The notes: a model not told the origin generated them from the letters alone. 64,000 nt of DNA from an uncultured Erysipelotrichaceae bacterium (GCA_934725085.1 CAKVAL010000006.1:5626-69625); one strand, 5' to 3'. Numbered from the stretch's first letter, positions 9,348-18,082 are shown. Made by a program: numbers and translations.

Positions 9348-10628
9348 TTAATCTTTTAAACAACCTATTGGAATGATTTTAACACCACTTTCCAAACTAT
9401 ATGCATACTCACCACCAGTAATAACAATCATCAAATCAGGTTCCCTTATTGGTAACGCATCCTTCTTTTGGTTTCTTTCTTTAATCAATTCTTTTATCTT
9501 CAATAAATTCTTTTCACCAGCTTTAATGCCACTTGAACCTAATTTAATTTCAATCAGAGCATATCTACCGTCCTGAAGATGTAAAACTCCATCTACTTCC
9601 AAATCATACTTATCATGATAATGAGAGAATACTCCTCTTAATCCTGCAGAGTACACGGTCAAATCTCTATATACCAAAGATTCAAAAATATGTCCAAATA
9701 AATCTAAATCATTGTAGAAATATGAAGGTGACAAATCTAATGCAGCTATGGCGATGGAAGGATCAATAAACATATGTTTCTTTGGAGCGCGTAGTGATTT
9801 CTCACTTCTAATCTGAGGACACCATGCCTCATAATCTTTAATTACATATAACTGTTTCAACTTCTCTATATAGTCATAAAATGTTGATTCAGCAATTTGA
9901 TTTGTACTATTAACATCTTTGTATATATTATCCATCTTACATAAAGTGCCGATATTTCTTGCGTATGATTTTAAAATAGCCTTAGTAATCTCGGGATTTC
10001 TTTTTGTACCGTCAATCCTACAAATGTCTTCCTTACAAATTTGATTAAAATAATCCTTCACAAATAATAATTTAGCATCATCATCCTTAATAGCTAATGT
10101 TCTAGGCCATCCGCCATTACATGTAACTTTAATCAATTCTTCAATACTTAAATCTGATTTAGCTTCAATTTTCATATTTGGATTATCAAACAAATCCTTA
10201 ACAGAGATGCTTCCGTTTGATTTGCCAAGTTCATACAAAGACATGGGTAACATTTCTATTTCCGAAATTCTAGCAGTACCTGAATGTGCGGTGTTTATTT
10301 TCTTGGTTGAAGATCCAGTTAAAAAATAATCACCAAAATGATCATTATCATCACACTCTTTTCTAATGGTTCCCCAAATTTTAGGTGCATCTTGCCATTC
10401 ATCAAAAAGAATAGGAGTTTTATTTTTCAAAAATAAACTAGGCGAATTTTCCGCAACCGATATATAGCCATCTCTTTTCTCTTCATCTTCAAATTCAATA
10501 ATAGTATTGCATCTTTCTTTTGCAGTTCTTGTTTTACCACAACCCTTTGGTCCAACAATACTAATTGCACCAAATGCCTTAACTCTCAAATCTATGTCTT
10601 TATCAATAATTCTTTTTATATATTTCAT
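9348..10628 (-). CDS. ATPase with AAA and DUF4143 domains
   Basis: A 426-residue P-loop ATPase of the AAA_14/DUF4143 type. Walker A is GPKGCGKT (26-33) and Walker B is ILFDEWQ (73-79). A conserved GSSTKK sensor region follows, then the DUF4143 C-terminal domain with a nuclease-like strand pattern DLEVDGVLHLQDGRYALIEI (a D...E-x-K core, compare IEIKLG). The family is very common in anaerobes and its role is unknown; a restriction-nuclease-like fold in the C-terminus suggests a link to DNA or mobile-element biology. It stands as a single gene between the hsd operon and an ABC exporter. The start ATG at 10628 has GAGGAAG upstream. Confidence 0.88.
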   Translation of the reverse strand: MKYIKRIIDKDIDLRVKAFGAISIVGPKGCGKTRTAKERCNTIIEFEDEEKRDGYISVAENSPSLFLKNKTPILFDEWQDAPKIWGTIRKECDDNDHFGDYFLTGSSTKKINTAHSGTARISEIEMLPMSLYELGKSNGSISVKDLFDNPNMKIEAKSDLSIEELIKVTCNGGWPRTLAIKDDDAKLLFVKDYFNQICKEDICRIDGTKRNPEITKAILKSYARNIGTLCKMDNIYKDVNSTNQIAESTFYDYIEKLKQLYVIKDYEAWCPQIRSEKSLRAPKKHMFIDPSIAIAALDLSPSYFYNDLDLFGHIFESLVYRDLTVYSAGLRGVFSHYHDKYDLEVDGVLHLQDGRYALIEIKLGSSGIKAGEKNLLKIKELIKERNQKKDALPIREPDLMIVITGGEYAYSLESGVKIIPIGCLKD

Positions 10629-10680
10629 CCATTCTTCCTCATCATTATTTTAGCATATTATATGGCTTATATTGTATCTA

Positions 10681-10772
10681 TCGGAGTAAATCTCCTATTT
10701 TTGCCGGAGTAATCCTCCCCTTTTTGTCGTAGTAAATCTCCCCTTTTTGTCGGAGCAATCCTCCCCTAAAAT
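10681..10772. repeat. Four tandem 23-bp repeats upstream of the DUF4143 ATPase
   Basis: Units start at exactly 10681, 10704, 10727 and 10750. The plus-strand consensus is TCGGAGTAAATCTCCCC followed by TTTTTG. Each unit carries the small inverted repeat GGAG-N5-CTCC, intact or with one change. The unit length is not a multiple of three, so it is not a coding repeat. There are no spacers, so it is not CRISPR. The array sits 53-145 bases before the ATPase start, where an operator array or a string of small RNA hairpins could act. Confidence 0.8.
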
Positions 10773-10852
10773 ATAAAAATCATAATACTAATGAAAGAAG
10801 TTTTTAACTTTTCCGTCATTTGGATAAATTAAAAGGACTGAAATTCAGCCCT

Positions 10853-12433
10853 CTAATTTAAATCCAAATACTTCTTACAACCTTTAGTAGTTAACCAACG
10901 ATAAATGATAAAACTTACAATTATCGTTAATAACGACCATATAACTAAATATATTGTTAAATCCCATCCTTGTTTCATTGTAACCATACTAAGTACAATA
11001 AACATAATTGGATATATCCAGCCACCAATTGCTGCCAACATAGAACAACCGCTTTGTTTAATAACAGTTATTTCATTAGTCCAATGTAGTGTCGGCATCA
11101 AGACATTTAATGTTACATTCATCAAAGAATAGAAGATACCAGCTATTAATATTGCCAATAATATGATTGGATTAATCTTTAATATCACACAAACAATTAA
11201 ACTTGTAATAAGTGCAGGTATTATTGTCAACAGGCAATGAAAGACTACCTTAGACAACAAGATATCCTTGGTATCTACCGGCAAAGACTTAGTTATCCAA
11301 ATATTCTTACCTTCTAAAGAAACAGAGCACGCTCCCATAAAGTTTGTTGAAATCAAAAAGAAGAAAACAACCATAATTCCTACATTTATATATTTGCCTT
11401 CAATATAAGGAAACATCTGAAAGAAGATATCTTTTTTCACAATAATAACAAACATCAAAACAATCATAAAAACCGAACCCATGCTCGCATTAAGCATATA
11501 AGCTGAACTAGATGTAAACCTAGCCAATTCTTTCTTAACCAAAGAAGAGAAGGCACCTCTCTGTCTTATATCTAATTTCTTTACCTTTAATTTTTCCACC
11601 TTGTTAGTAGCACTTAATATATTCAAGAAAGACTTCTTCAATAAGTACCATACCAAAGTAAATAAAACTATTGAAATTATTATAGTGATTAATAAATACA
11701 AGAAATTACCTGCACAAGCTTGTCCTAAAAGATATAAAAGATAAACCTTATCCTTTAAGATATCGCCATAAAATAAGGCATTTTCTAAGAAACTCTGTAA
11801 AGCTACACTAGCCTTATAATAGACAAAATAATAAAGGCCTATTAATAATAATGAAGCTATTGTGGTAATGTAACTCTTATTCTTTAATTTAGTACTTAAC
11901 TTAGCTACTACATAACCCAAGGCACAACTTAAAGTTAAGATAAATAATGTCAATTGAATAAAAAACAATAAAGAACTAATCAATACTTTAAAACTAAAAT
12001 CATTTACACAATAAACAATAATAGCAGGAATAAAGACAACACCAGCATACATAATATCCATCACATATGTCGCAAAGATTCTAGATATTAAAATACTTCT
12101 AACAGGTATTGGTAGCGACAACAACATATCATTATCCTTAGCCATATATAAACTAGAATAAGTAGTAAAGACAGTCCCAAAAACACCCATCACAATGCTC
12201 ATCAAAGTCATCAAGACAAAATATAACCAATCTAGTCCTAGGCTACTTAAAGTAGCACACATGCTGTTGGCTAGTGTTCCAAACATCACACCAAGAATAC
12301 CAAGCATTACTGCCGCAAAACCAATAAAGCACAAAATAATATTTGCCTTAGATCTAGCCTTATTCTTCTTAGTATTATAAAAATAAGACTTAAAGATTTG
12401 TTGAAGCTCTTTCTTAATCAATAGCTTAGTCAC
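10853..12433 (-). CDS. ABC-2 type transporter permease
   Basis: A polytopic membrane protein of about 526 residues with roughly a dozen hydrophobic segments. It is paired with the ATPase gene just upstream, whose end it overlaps. The family resembles putative ABC exporters of Firmicutes annotated as ABC-2 permeases; the substrate is unknown. I prefer the GTG at 12433 (V-T-K-L-L-I-K-K) because the GAGGG sequence is then about 8 bases upstream; a GTG three codons earlier is also possible. No cargo gene such as a lantibiotic or toxin is nearby, so function is limited to export or drug/peptide resistance by analogy. Confidence 0.85.
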   Translation of the reverse strand: MTKLLIKKELQQIFKSYFYNTKKNKARSKANIILCFIGFAAVMLGILGVMFGTLANSMCATLSSLGLDWLYFVLMTLMSIVMGVFGTVFTTYSSLYMAKDNDMLLSLPIPVRSILISRIFATYVMDIMYAGVVFIPAIIVYCVNDFSFKVLISSLLFFIQLTLFILTLSCALGYVVAKLSTKLKNKSYITTIASLLLIGLYYFVYYKASVALQSFLENALFYGDILKDKVYLLYLLGQACAGNFLYLLITIIISIVLFTLVWYLLKKSFLNILSATNKVEKLKVKKLDIRQRGAFSSLVKKELARFTSSSAYMLNASMGSVFMIVLMFVIIVKKDIFFQMFPYIEGKYINVGIMVVFFFLISTNFMGACSVSLEGKNIWITKSLPVDTKDILLSKVVFHCLLTIIPALITSLIVCVILKINPIILLAILIAGIFYSLMNVTLNVLMPTLHWTNEITVIKQSGCSMLAAIGGWIYPIMFIVLSMVTMKQGWDLTIYLVIWSLLTIIVSFIIYRWLTTKGCKKYLDLN

Positions 12434-13142
12434 AAATATCACCCTCTAATTCCAAGAACACCGTCTCTAAAGATGCATCGCCCTTAATATCTTCCATCGT
12501 ACCTGATTTAATAAGCTTACCATCCTTAATAATCGCAACCTTATCACATAACTTTTCAGCCACTTCCAAGACATGGGTAGAAAAGAATATCGCATTACCC
12601 TTTTCACAAAATTCCTTCATCATCTCTTTCAATAAATGAGAAGCCTTAGGATCCAAGCCTACAAAAGGCTCATCCATTAAGATTAACTTAGGCTCATGAA
12701 GCCACGCTGATATAATAGCCAACTTCTGCTTCATGCCATGAGAATAAGAAACTATAGGTTGCCCTAAATCATCCTTAATCTCAAACAAAGCACTATACTT
12801 ATCAATCAATTCTTTTCTTCTTACACCATCAATCTTAAAAATATCACCAATAAAATTAAGATACTGAATACCTGTCATAAAATCATACAAATCAGGATTA
12901 TCAGGAATATAAGCTATTTTCTTTTTACACTCTAGAGGATTAGTCTTAATAGATTCCCCATCAATTAAAATATCGCCCTCATCAAAATCATGAATACCAA
13001 CAATACACTTTAAAGTAGTAGTCTTACCAGCCCCATTATGACCAATAAAGGCACAAATCTCACCACCATTAATATTCAAAGACAAATCATCTACTGCCTT
13101 TTTATCTCCATAAAACTTACTTAAATGTGAAATATCCAACAT
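12426..13142 (-). CDS. ABC transporter ATP-binding protein (exporter type)
   Basis: Cytoplasmic ATPase of the two-gene exporter, about 238 residues. Walker A is GHNGAGKTT, the signature motif is the variant SYSHGMKQKL in place of LSGGQ, and Walker B is LILMDEPFVGLD. This CcmA/NatA-like pattern is typical of ABC-2 exporters. The start is set at the ATG at 13142 (MLDISHLSKFYG), which has GGGAGG 7 bases upstream; a TTG five codons earlier would place that site inside the gene. The end overlaps the permease start, so the pair is co-translated. Confidence 0.93.
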   Translation of the reverse strand: MLDISHLSKFYGDKKAVDDLSLNINGGEICAFIGHNGAGKTTTLKCIVGIHDFDEGDILIDGESIKTNPLECKKKIAYIPDNPDLYDFMTGIQYLNFIGDIFKIDGVRRKELIDKYSALFEIKDDLGQPIVSYSHGMKQKLAIISAWLHEPKLILMDEPFVGLDPKASHLLKEMMKEFCEKGNAIFFSTHVLEVAEKLCDKVAIIKDGKLIKSGTMEDIKGDASLETVFLELEGDICD

Positions 13143-13234
13143 AATATTTCCTCCCAAATACTATGATATTACACAACATATTTATTTGATGTAAATTCTT
13201 CTATGTTGCATAAAAATATCCCTAAGATGAAAAT

Positions 13235-13256
13235 AGAGTGTACACATGTACACTCT
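13235..13256 (-). terminator. Hairpin after the PRD antiterminator gene
   Basis: AGAGTGTAC-N4-GTACACTCT, a perfect 9-bp stem that begins at the stop codon of the antiterminator gene. The T-run after it is poor (ATTTTCAT), so it may be a modest terminator separating the PTS operon from the exporter genes. Confidence 0.5.
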
Positions 13257-14064
13257 AATCTCTTAATATTCTTTCGATATGAATAGCCAAATAACCTATT
13301 TCAACCCTAGGAATTACAATCTTTCCCAAGTCTTCAATCTCTCTTATAACTTCACTTGCGATATCATACGAGGACTTAAAATTATCTCTAGCATAATCAT
13401 TCATATCTAGATTTAATATTTCATTATTCTTAATACGATAGAACATATATTTTAGATGAACTAAGAAACGCGCATAAGAACTAGATTCCTTATTTAGACT
13501 CACACCACATAGCTTTTCTAATAGCAATAAGGCATCATCAATAATCATCGCCGTCTGCATTGAATCAGCTACATTTTCCTGTCCCAAAGCACTATGAATA
13601 TGTAAAGTAATATAAGCCATCTCATCATCATTAATTCTAACATTTAACTTATCTTCAATAATATTCGCGCCTTTAACAGCCACCTTATATTCATCTGCAT
13701 ACAATAGGGAAATGTCTTTACTAAAAGGATTAACAATATCAACTCTATTTTCCATACGCTCAATCGCAAAAGCTATATGATCAGCCAAGGCAAACTGAAT
13801 CATCCTATCAACATTCTTAAACTCAAGCTCTGCCTCTTTTAGAATTTGTTCCGCAATCTCTAGATAAATAGGATCAACACTTTGAGTAACTTCCTTAATC
13901 TTATCATTGGTATAAAACTTCTTAGCACCATCGATTTCCTCAAAAAGACAATCAACCTTCTTGCCAAAACCAACTCCTGTACCTAGGAAAATTACTTCAA
14001 TATTTTTATCTTCATCGTATGCCAATAAAGCGTTATTGTTAATAACCTTTTCTACCCTATACAT
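13255..14064 (-). CDS. PRD-containing transcription antiterminator (BglG/LicT/GlcT family)
   Basis: An RNA-binding antiterminator of 269 residues. The N-terminal co-antiterminator domain starts MYRVEKVINNNALLAYDE and carries GTGVGFGKK. Two PTS regulation domains follow, each with the expected pair of phosphorylatable histidines: ADHIAFAIER and TLHIHSAL in PRD1, VHLKYMFYRI and LAIHIERIL in PRD2. In the family, PTS-dependent phosphorylation decides whether it binds the RAT hairpin and prevents termination. It lies 8 bases after the PTS permease gene, which has a matching RAT/terminator in its leader, so this protein very likely controls its own operon. Confidence 0.93.
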   Translation of the reverse strand: MYRVEKVINNNALLAYDEDKNIEVIFLGTGVGFGKKVDCLFEEIDGAKKFYTNDKIKEVTQSVDPIYLEIAEQILKEAELEFKNVDRMIQFALADHIAFAIERMENRVDIVNPFSKDISLLYADEYKVAVKGANIIEDKLNVRINDDEMAYITLHIHSALGQENVADSMQTAMIIDDALLLLEKLCGVSLNKESSSYARFLVHLKYMFYRIKNNEILNLDMNDYARDNFKSSYDIASEVIREIEDLGKIVIPRVEIGYLAIHIERILRD

Positions 14065-14072
14065 TTCTTCCC

Positions 14073-16157
14073 CTATCTTGTTACGTCTATTATTATATCA
14101 TTAGCTTTGCACTCACCCATCTTAACAACTTTAAGTTTACTGTCAGCTTCAAGATTTGTGAACACCATAGGTGTAGCAGTACTTAAGCCCTTACTCTTAA
14201 TAAAGTCTAAATCTACTTCAGCTAATAAATCACCCTTCTTAATTGTTTGACCATTTTCAACCACTACATTAAAGCCTTCACCATTCAATGTAACTGTATC
14301 CATACCGATATGTAATAAGATCTCAGTACCCTTATCACTTGCCATACCAATGGCATGCTTTGTGCCAAAGACAAATGATACCTTACCATCTACTGGTGCA
14401 TAGAACTTATTACCTGTAGGGAAAATAACCAAACCTTTACCCATCATCTCACTAGCGAATGTTTCATCTGGTGCTTCTGATAATAAAACTACCTTACCAT
14501 CAACAGGACAAACAACAGTTTCGCTTTCCTTCTCATCAGTATGATTAGCTAAATATTCTTCTAAATCAGACTTAATAACAGTAACAGTAGGACCATAGAT
14601 AACTTGAATACCGTTACCCTTCTTAACAACACCCTTAGCACCAGTTGCCGTTAAGATATTTTCATCAACCTTACTTGCATCATAAACTGTACATCTAAGT
14701 CTTGTGATACAGCAGTCAACATCACTAATATTAGACTTTCCACCCAAGCCCTTAGTAATCATCTCACTGATTTCATCACAGATTCGTGCCCCAGATTCGA
14801 GCCCAGTTTCGTGCCCAGATTCGTGCCCATTATTCTTAGCCTCTAAATCTTTTCTAGTATAAAGTTTAACTTCACTATCATCATCCTCTCTACCAGGAGT
14901 CTTTAGATCCATCTTCTTAATCAATAAAGTAAATACTAAGTAATAAACAATAAAGTAAACAACACCAACAACAACAATCATAATCCAGTTAGTCTTTGCG
15001 TTACCTTGCATAATACCGAATAATGTAAGGTCAATTAAACCACCAGAGAATGTCATACCAACACCAACTTTTAGAATATGCATAAGCATATAAGCAAGAC
15101 CGGCACCAAATACATGAATGATATATAAAATTGGAGCTACGAATAAGAATGTAAATTCAATTGGTTCTGTAATACCTGTAAGCATAGAAGTTAAAGCTGC
15201 AGATAACAATAAACCACCAACAACCTTTTTCTTCTCAGGCTTAGCAGTATGATACATAGCCAAAGCAGCACCAGGTAAACCAAAGATCATTAGTGGGAAC
15301 TTACCTGACATGAAACGAGTAGCTTCTGTATTAAACACAGTAGTTGTAGGATCTGCTAATTGAGCAAAGAAAATATTTTGTGCGCCCTCAACAGTAACAC
15401 CACCAACTACCGCAGTACCACCAACGGCTGTTTGCCAGAATGGTAAATAGAACACATGGTGTAGACCAAATGGAAGAAGTGCTCTTTCCATAATTCCATA
15501 CAACAATGTACCAGCATAACCAGAACTTCTTACTAGATTACCAACTGCATAAATACCTTCTTGGATATGTGGCCAAATAAAGAACATCACAATACCAACG
15601 ATTAGATAAACAAGAGTTGAAATAATAGGCACAAATCTTGAACCACCAAAGAAAGATAATACTTGAGGTAATTGAATCTTGTAGAACTTGTTATGCAAAG
15701 CAGCAACACCAAGACCTACGATGATACCACCAAAGACACCCATTTGTAGTGATTCAATACCAACTACATTTGTAAGAGAACCAGCAGGTAATGAATCACC
15801 AATGCCTGTAATCTTTAACATCGCACTGATTGCAGTATGCATAACGAAGAACGCAACAGCACCAGATAATGCAGCTACTTCCTTTTCCTTCTTTGCCATA
15901 CCGATCGCAACACCCATTGCGAAAATAATTGGTAGGTTAGCGAAAACGATATTACCACATTCACTTAAAACTAATAGTAAACCATGAAGTAGGGTACCCT
16001 CACCTAATACTGACTCTAGATGATATGCCTCAATCATAGTCGCATTAGTAAATGATCCACCAATTCCAAGCAACAAACCTGCAACAGGTAGGATCGCAAT
16101 CGGTAACATGAATGATCTACCGACTCTTTGTAAAACGCCAAAAATCTTGTCTTTCAT
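14073..16157 (-). CDS. ptsG: PTS glucose-family permease, EIICBA fusion
   Basis: Membrane sugar phosphotransferase permease of about 694 residues with domains in the order IIC-IIB-IIA. IIC has the family sequence LLPFGLHHVFYLPFWQT. IIB carries the phosphocysteine in DCCITRLRC and IIA the active histidine in LLHIGMDTV. It imports and phosphorylates a glucose-like sugar; glucose is most likely, and N-acetylglucosamine or a glucoside cannot be excluded. The start ATG at 16157 (MKDKIFGV) has AGGGAGG upstream; an ATG seven codons earlier would place that site inside the gene. The IIC-IIB linker contains an unusual Gly/Glu/Ser tetrapeptide repeat (GHES-GHET-GLES). Control is by cre box and RAT antitermination. 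Confidence 0.93.
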   Translation of the reverse strand: MKDKIFGVLQRVGRSFMLPIAILPVAGLLLGIGGSFTNATMIEAYHLESVLGEGTLLHGLLLVLSECGNIVFANLPIIFAMGVAIGMAKKEKEVAALSGAVAFFVMHTAISAMLKITGIGDSLPAGSLTNVVGIESLQMGVFGGIIVGLGVAALHNKFYKIQLPQVLSFFGGSRFVPIISTLVYLIVGIVMFFIWPHIQEGIYAVGNLVRSSGYAGTLLYGIMERALLPFGLHHVFYLPFWQTAVGGTAVVGGVTVEGAQNIFFAQLADPTTTVFNTEATRFMSGKFPLMIFGLPGAALAMYHTAKPEKKKVVGGLLLSAALTSMLTGITEPIEFTFLFVAPILYIIHVFGAGLAYMLMHILKVGVGMTFSGGLIDLTLFGIMQGNAKTNWIMIVVVGVVYFIVYYLVFTLLIKKMDLKTPGREDDDSEVKLYTRKDLEAKNNGHESGHETGLESGARICDEISEMITKGLGGKSNISDVDCCITRLRCTVYDASKVDENILTATGAKGVVKKGNGIQVIYGPTVTVIKSDLEEYLANHTDEKESETVVCPVDGKVVLLSEAPDETFASEMMGKGLVIFPTGNKFYAPVDGKVSFVFGTKHAIGMASDKGTEILLHIGMDTVTLNGEGFNVVVENGQTIKKGDLLAEVDLDFIKSKGLSTATPMVFTNLEADSKLKVVKMGECKANDIIIDVTR
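14776..14828. repeat. 12-bp tandem repeats in the ptsG interdomain linker
   Basis: Several near-identical copies of AGATTCGTGCCC (plus strand) lie side by side and translate on the minus strand into GHES, GHET, GLES and GA. They lie exactly in the IIC-IIB linker, so copy-number change would alter linker length without breaking the frame. Confidence 0.7.
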
Positions 16158-16201
16158 TAATTTTTTCCTCCCTTTCATTTTGGCTCTTTTTAAGGGAGAT
16201 A

Positions 16202-16251
16202 AATAAAAACATCAACCTTAAAAAGAATGTTAATCCTTTTAATAGTTGATG
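16202..16251 (-). terminator. Leader terminator of the ptsG operon (target of antitermination)
   Basis: On the minus strand CATCAAC and GTTGATG form a stem followed by TTTTTATTT, between the promoter and the ptsG start. The upstream arm is shared with the 3' half of the RAT site, as expected if the protein-bound RAT hairpin prevents terminator formation. Confidence 0.7.
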
Positions 16252-16273
16252 CTTGGTTTACCAATAACACGCC
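16245..16273 (-). promoter_or_regulatory. RAT (ribonucleic antiterminator) site for the BglG-family regulator
   Basis: The minus strand reads GCGTGTTATTGG then TAAACC then AAGCATCAAC, matching the RAT pattern TGTTACTG...GCAGGCAAAAC of the LicT/SacY/GlcT type at most positions. It overlaps the first arm of the terminator at 16202-16251. Confidence 0.7.
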
Positions 16274-16291
16274 ATTAATTTTTTAACATGT

Positions 16292-16768
16292 TTACTTTAT
16301 CACATTTGAAAGCGTTTGTAAAACTTTTTGACTCAATTTCTCTAAATCTTCTCTATCAGGATGACTCAAAGCCCTATCAAAGTTATCAATCAAGGCATCG
16401 ATATTTGGTGGACAATTATCAGATTCCTTCATCTTTAAATAACGATTCCTAACGCTTTCAGGCATCTTACCCTGACACATAAATTCACCAATTACTTCAT
16501 TACTAGAATCAACACTATTCTTAACATTAGTTAGAATTCTATCAAAATAAGCTTCACTACCACCAAAACCACAGGTACCAAATAAGAATATCTTTTTGTT
16601 TCTTAATAATTTAAGATACTCTATAGTCTTAGAATCTGCATTACCCTTATCAGTCCAAAAACCTATAAAGACAATATCATCATCATCATTATCAGGCAAT
16701 ACATTCTTTATGGTACCGGCCAACAATTTAGTATTACCAGTTAAACTGTTATATACAACTTTATACAT
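16292..16768 (-). CDS. Flavodoxin-family protein
   Basis: A 158-residue flavodoxin-like protein with the FMN phosphate loop near the N-terminus (YNSLTGNTKLLAGTI) and the FLFGTCGFGGSEAYFD segment typical of short Firmicute flavodoxins. It resembles the BilS type, but no bilirubin-reductase gene is seen here, so that assignment is not made. It should carry electrons in the cytoplasm. It is the last gene of a tight operon with a PNPOx-like protein, an iron-sulfur-flavoprotein-like reductase, a small exported protein and an acetyltransferase. Its 3' end contains the ptsG promoter and cre box. Confidence 0.82.
   Translation of the reverse strand: MYKVVYNSLTGNTKLLAGTIKNVLPDNDDDDIVFIGFWTDKGNADSKTIEYLKLLRNKKIFLFGTCGFGGSEAYFDRILTNVKNSVDSSNEVIGEFMCQGKMPESVRNRYLKMKESDNCPPNIDALIDNFDRALSHPDREDLEKLSQKVLQTLSNVIK
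16294..16322 (-). promoter_or_regulatory. Predicted ptsG promoter
   Basis: On the minus strand TTTACA (16317-16322) and TAAAGT (16294-16299) are separated by 17 bases. It overlaps the end of the upstream flavodoxin gene and is placed so that the transcript starts just before the RAT site. Confidence 0.55.
16306..16321. promoter_or_regulatory. cre box (CcpA site) over the ptsG promoter
   Basis: TTGAAAGCGTTTGTAA matches the cre consensus WTGNAANCGNWWNCAW at 15 of 16 positions. It covers the -35 box and most of the spacer, so CcpA binding there would repress the PTS operon. It also lies inside the 3' end of the flavodoxin gene. Confidence 0.65.
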
Positions 16769-16770
16769 TA

Positions 16771-17238
16771 TTACTTCTCCTGTACTTGCTTACCGCTTTT
16801 ATGTTCAATACTAATTTCATACATTTGTACAAATTTAGAATCTTCTTCAATCACTTTATCAACCAAATCAACACTAGGATAATACTTCATCATGAAAGTC
16901 TTTAATACTTCATTATCTGTATCCACAAGATGACATCTACCAAAAACTACTACACTTTGTACATATGGTGCCCATTCTAGATCTTTAATGCTTTCATTGC
17001 CAAAAACAGTAAAACATACCTTGTCACATGATTTTAAACAATCAACCTTATAGCCTTCCTTAGCTCCATGGAAATAAATCTTTTGATTAGCTTCATCATA
17101 ATAATAATTAACAGGAATGGCATATGGATAACCATCTTCACCATTCATTGATAGAACACCTCTTCTACAAGCACGCAACAAACTATCAACAGCATCCTTA
17201 TCAATTTCATTTTTAATCTTTCTAATTTTTCTAAACAT
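16771..17238 (-). CDS. Pyridoxamine 5'-phosphate oxidase-like flavin-binding protein
   Basis: A 155-residue split-barrel protein of the PNPOx-like superfamily (NimA/HugZ-like group). It begins with a helix, then LLRACRRGVLSMNGEDGYPY and AIPVNYYYDEANQKIYFHGA, the usual FMN-binding strands; VCFTVFGNE and SVVVFGRCHLV follow. Members bind FMN or F420 and reduce varied substrates including nitro-compounds; the substrate here is unknown. The gene starts at the stop of the upstream reductase and ends 2 bases before the flavodoxin gene, so a joint redox role is likely. Confidence 0.85.
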   Translation of the reverse strand: MFRKIRKIKNEIDKDAVDSLLRACRRGVLSMNGEDGYPYAIPVNYYYDEANQKIYFHGAKEGYKVDCLKSCDKVCFTVFGNESIKDLEWAPYVQSVVVFGRCHLVDTDNEVLKTFMMKYYPSVDLVDKVIEEDSKFVQMYEISIEHKSGKQVQEK

Positions 17239-17777
17239 TATAAATTCTTCCCAAGCTCATACGCTTTATTCTTAATATCAACAAAATCATTAACACTACC
17301 TGCTTCATCTATACCACCACCAGTAACGATACCTTTTAATTCTGCATTCTCAAAACAATCAACCCAACCACTTAAACCACTATAAGCCTTATCAAATGTT
17401 ATATCACTATCATCCGCAGCTGTGGCAATCATATAGATATCTCTAAATTTATAATCGCTAGAATACAAAGGATTAAGTCTATCCAACAAAGTCTTCATTT
17501 GACCTGACATCTCATAATAATAAATAGGTGTTGCATAAACGATCACTTCAGCCTCTTTTACTTTAGCCATAATATCAACTACATCATCATCTAATACACA
17601 CTTATTAGTCTTTTGACATGACAAGCAACCAATACAATATTTAATTTCTTTGCCTTTTAACGAAACATATTCAACATCTAACCCAGCATCCCTAGCACCT
17701 CTTTCACATTCTTTTGCTAAGATGTCTGAATTGCTATTCATTCTTAAACTTGTAGATATAATTAATACTTTCTTCAT
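17238..17777 (-). CDS. NADPH-dependent FMN reductase / iron-sulfur flavoprotein family
   Basis: A flavodoxin-fold protein of 179 residues. The FMN phosphate loop is STSLRMNSNSD. A cysteine cluster CIGCLSCQKTNKC follows, as found in iron-sulfur flavoproteins, then DDDVVDIMAKVKEAEVIVYA and TPIYYYEMSGQMKTLLDR, which are hallmarks of this family. It probably passes electrons between reduced flavin and a low-potential acceptor. Whether the cysteines bind 4Fe-4S cannot be decided from sequence. One base is shared with the PNPOx-like gene downstream, and its ATG abuts the end of the small exported protein gene. Confidence 0.86.
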   Translation of the reverse strand: MKKVLIISTSLRMNSNSDILAKECERGARDAGLDVEYVSLKGKEIKYCIGCLSCQKTNKCVLDDDVVDIMAKVKEAEVIVYATPIYYYEMSGQMKTLLDRLNPLYSSDYKFRDIYMIATAADDSDITFDKAYSGLSGWVDCFENAELKGIVTGGGIDEAGSVNDFVDIKNKAYELGKNL

Positions 17778-18082
17778 TACTCAATCCTCACTTTTACCGG
17801 ATACAAGGTAATCTTACCCTTACCTTCTACTTTATACCAACTTCCCTTTTTAAGTTTAATCTTCTCAGTTACACCATGAGTGATATATCCAACAACATAT
17901 TGTTTATTAGTTTCAACATCTGTAAAAACTACACTTGTATCACTATCACCACTTACCTTTATTGTGCTTAGTATTGGTTGAATCTCTTCTGATCCTGAAA
18001 TCGTAATAGTATTACTATTCTCGAAGTTCTTATAAAACAATATGCCTCCAACAATCAATACTAATAGAATTATCTTCTTCAT
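17777..18082 (-). CDS. Small membrane-anchored or secreted protein of unknown function
   Basis: About 101 residues: an N-terminal hydrophobic helix (MKKIILLVLIVGGILFYK) followed by a beta-rich hydrophilic part (VSGDSDTSVVFTDVETN, WYKVEGKGKITLYPV). The domain faces outside if the helix is an anchor. I do not recognise the family. The start is placed at 18082, where ATG overlaps the acetyltransferase stop in an ATGA; an ATG six codons earlier is possible but would lie inside that gene. Confidence 0.65.
   Translation of the reverse strand: MKKIILLVLIVGGILFYKNFENSNTITISGSEEIQPILSTIKVSGDSDTSVVFTDVETNKQYVVGYITHGVTEKIKLKKGSWYKVEGKGKITLYPVKVRIE

Noticed and set aside
10681..10772. 23-bp repeats as a CRISPR array
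   Set aside because: Units are directly adjacent with no spacers, and no cas genes are present.
16292..16768. Flavodoxin as BilS of a bilirubin-reductase operon
   Set aside because: It resembles the family, but no bilR-like Old Yellow Enzyme gene is in the operon or the window.
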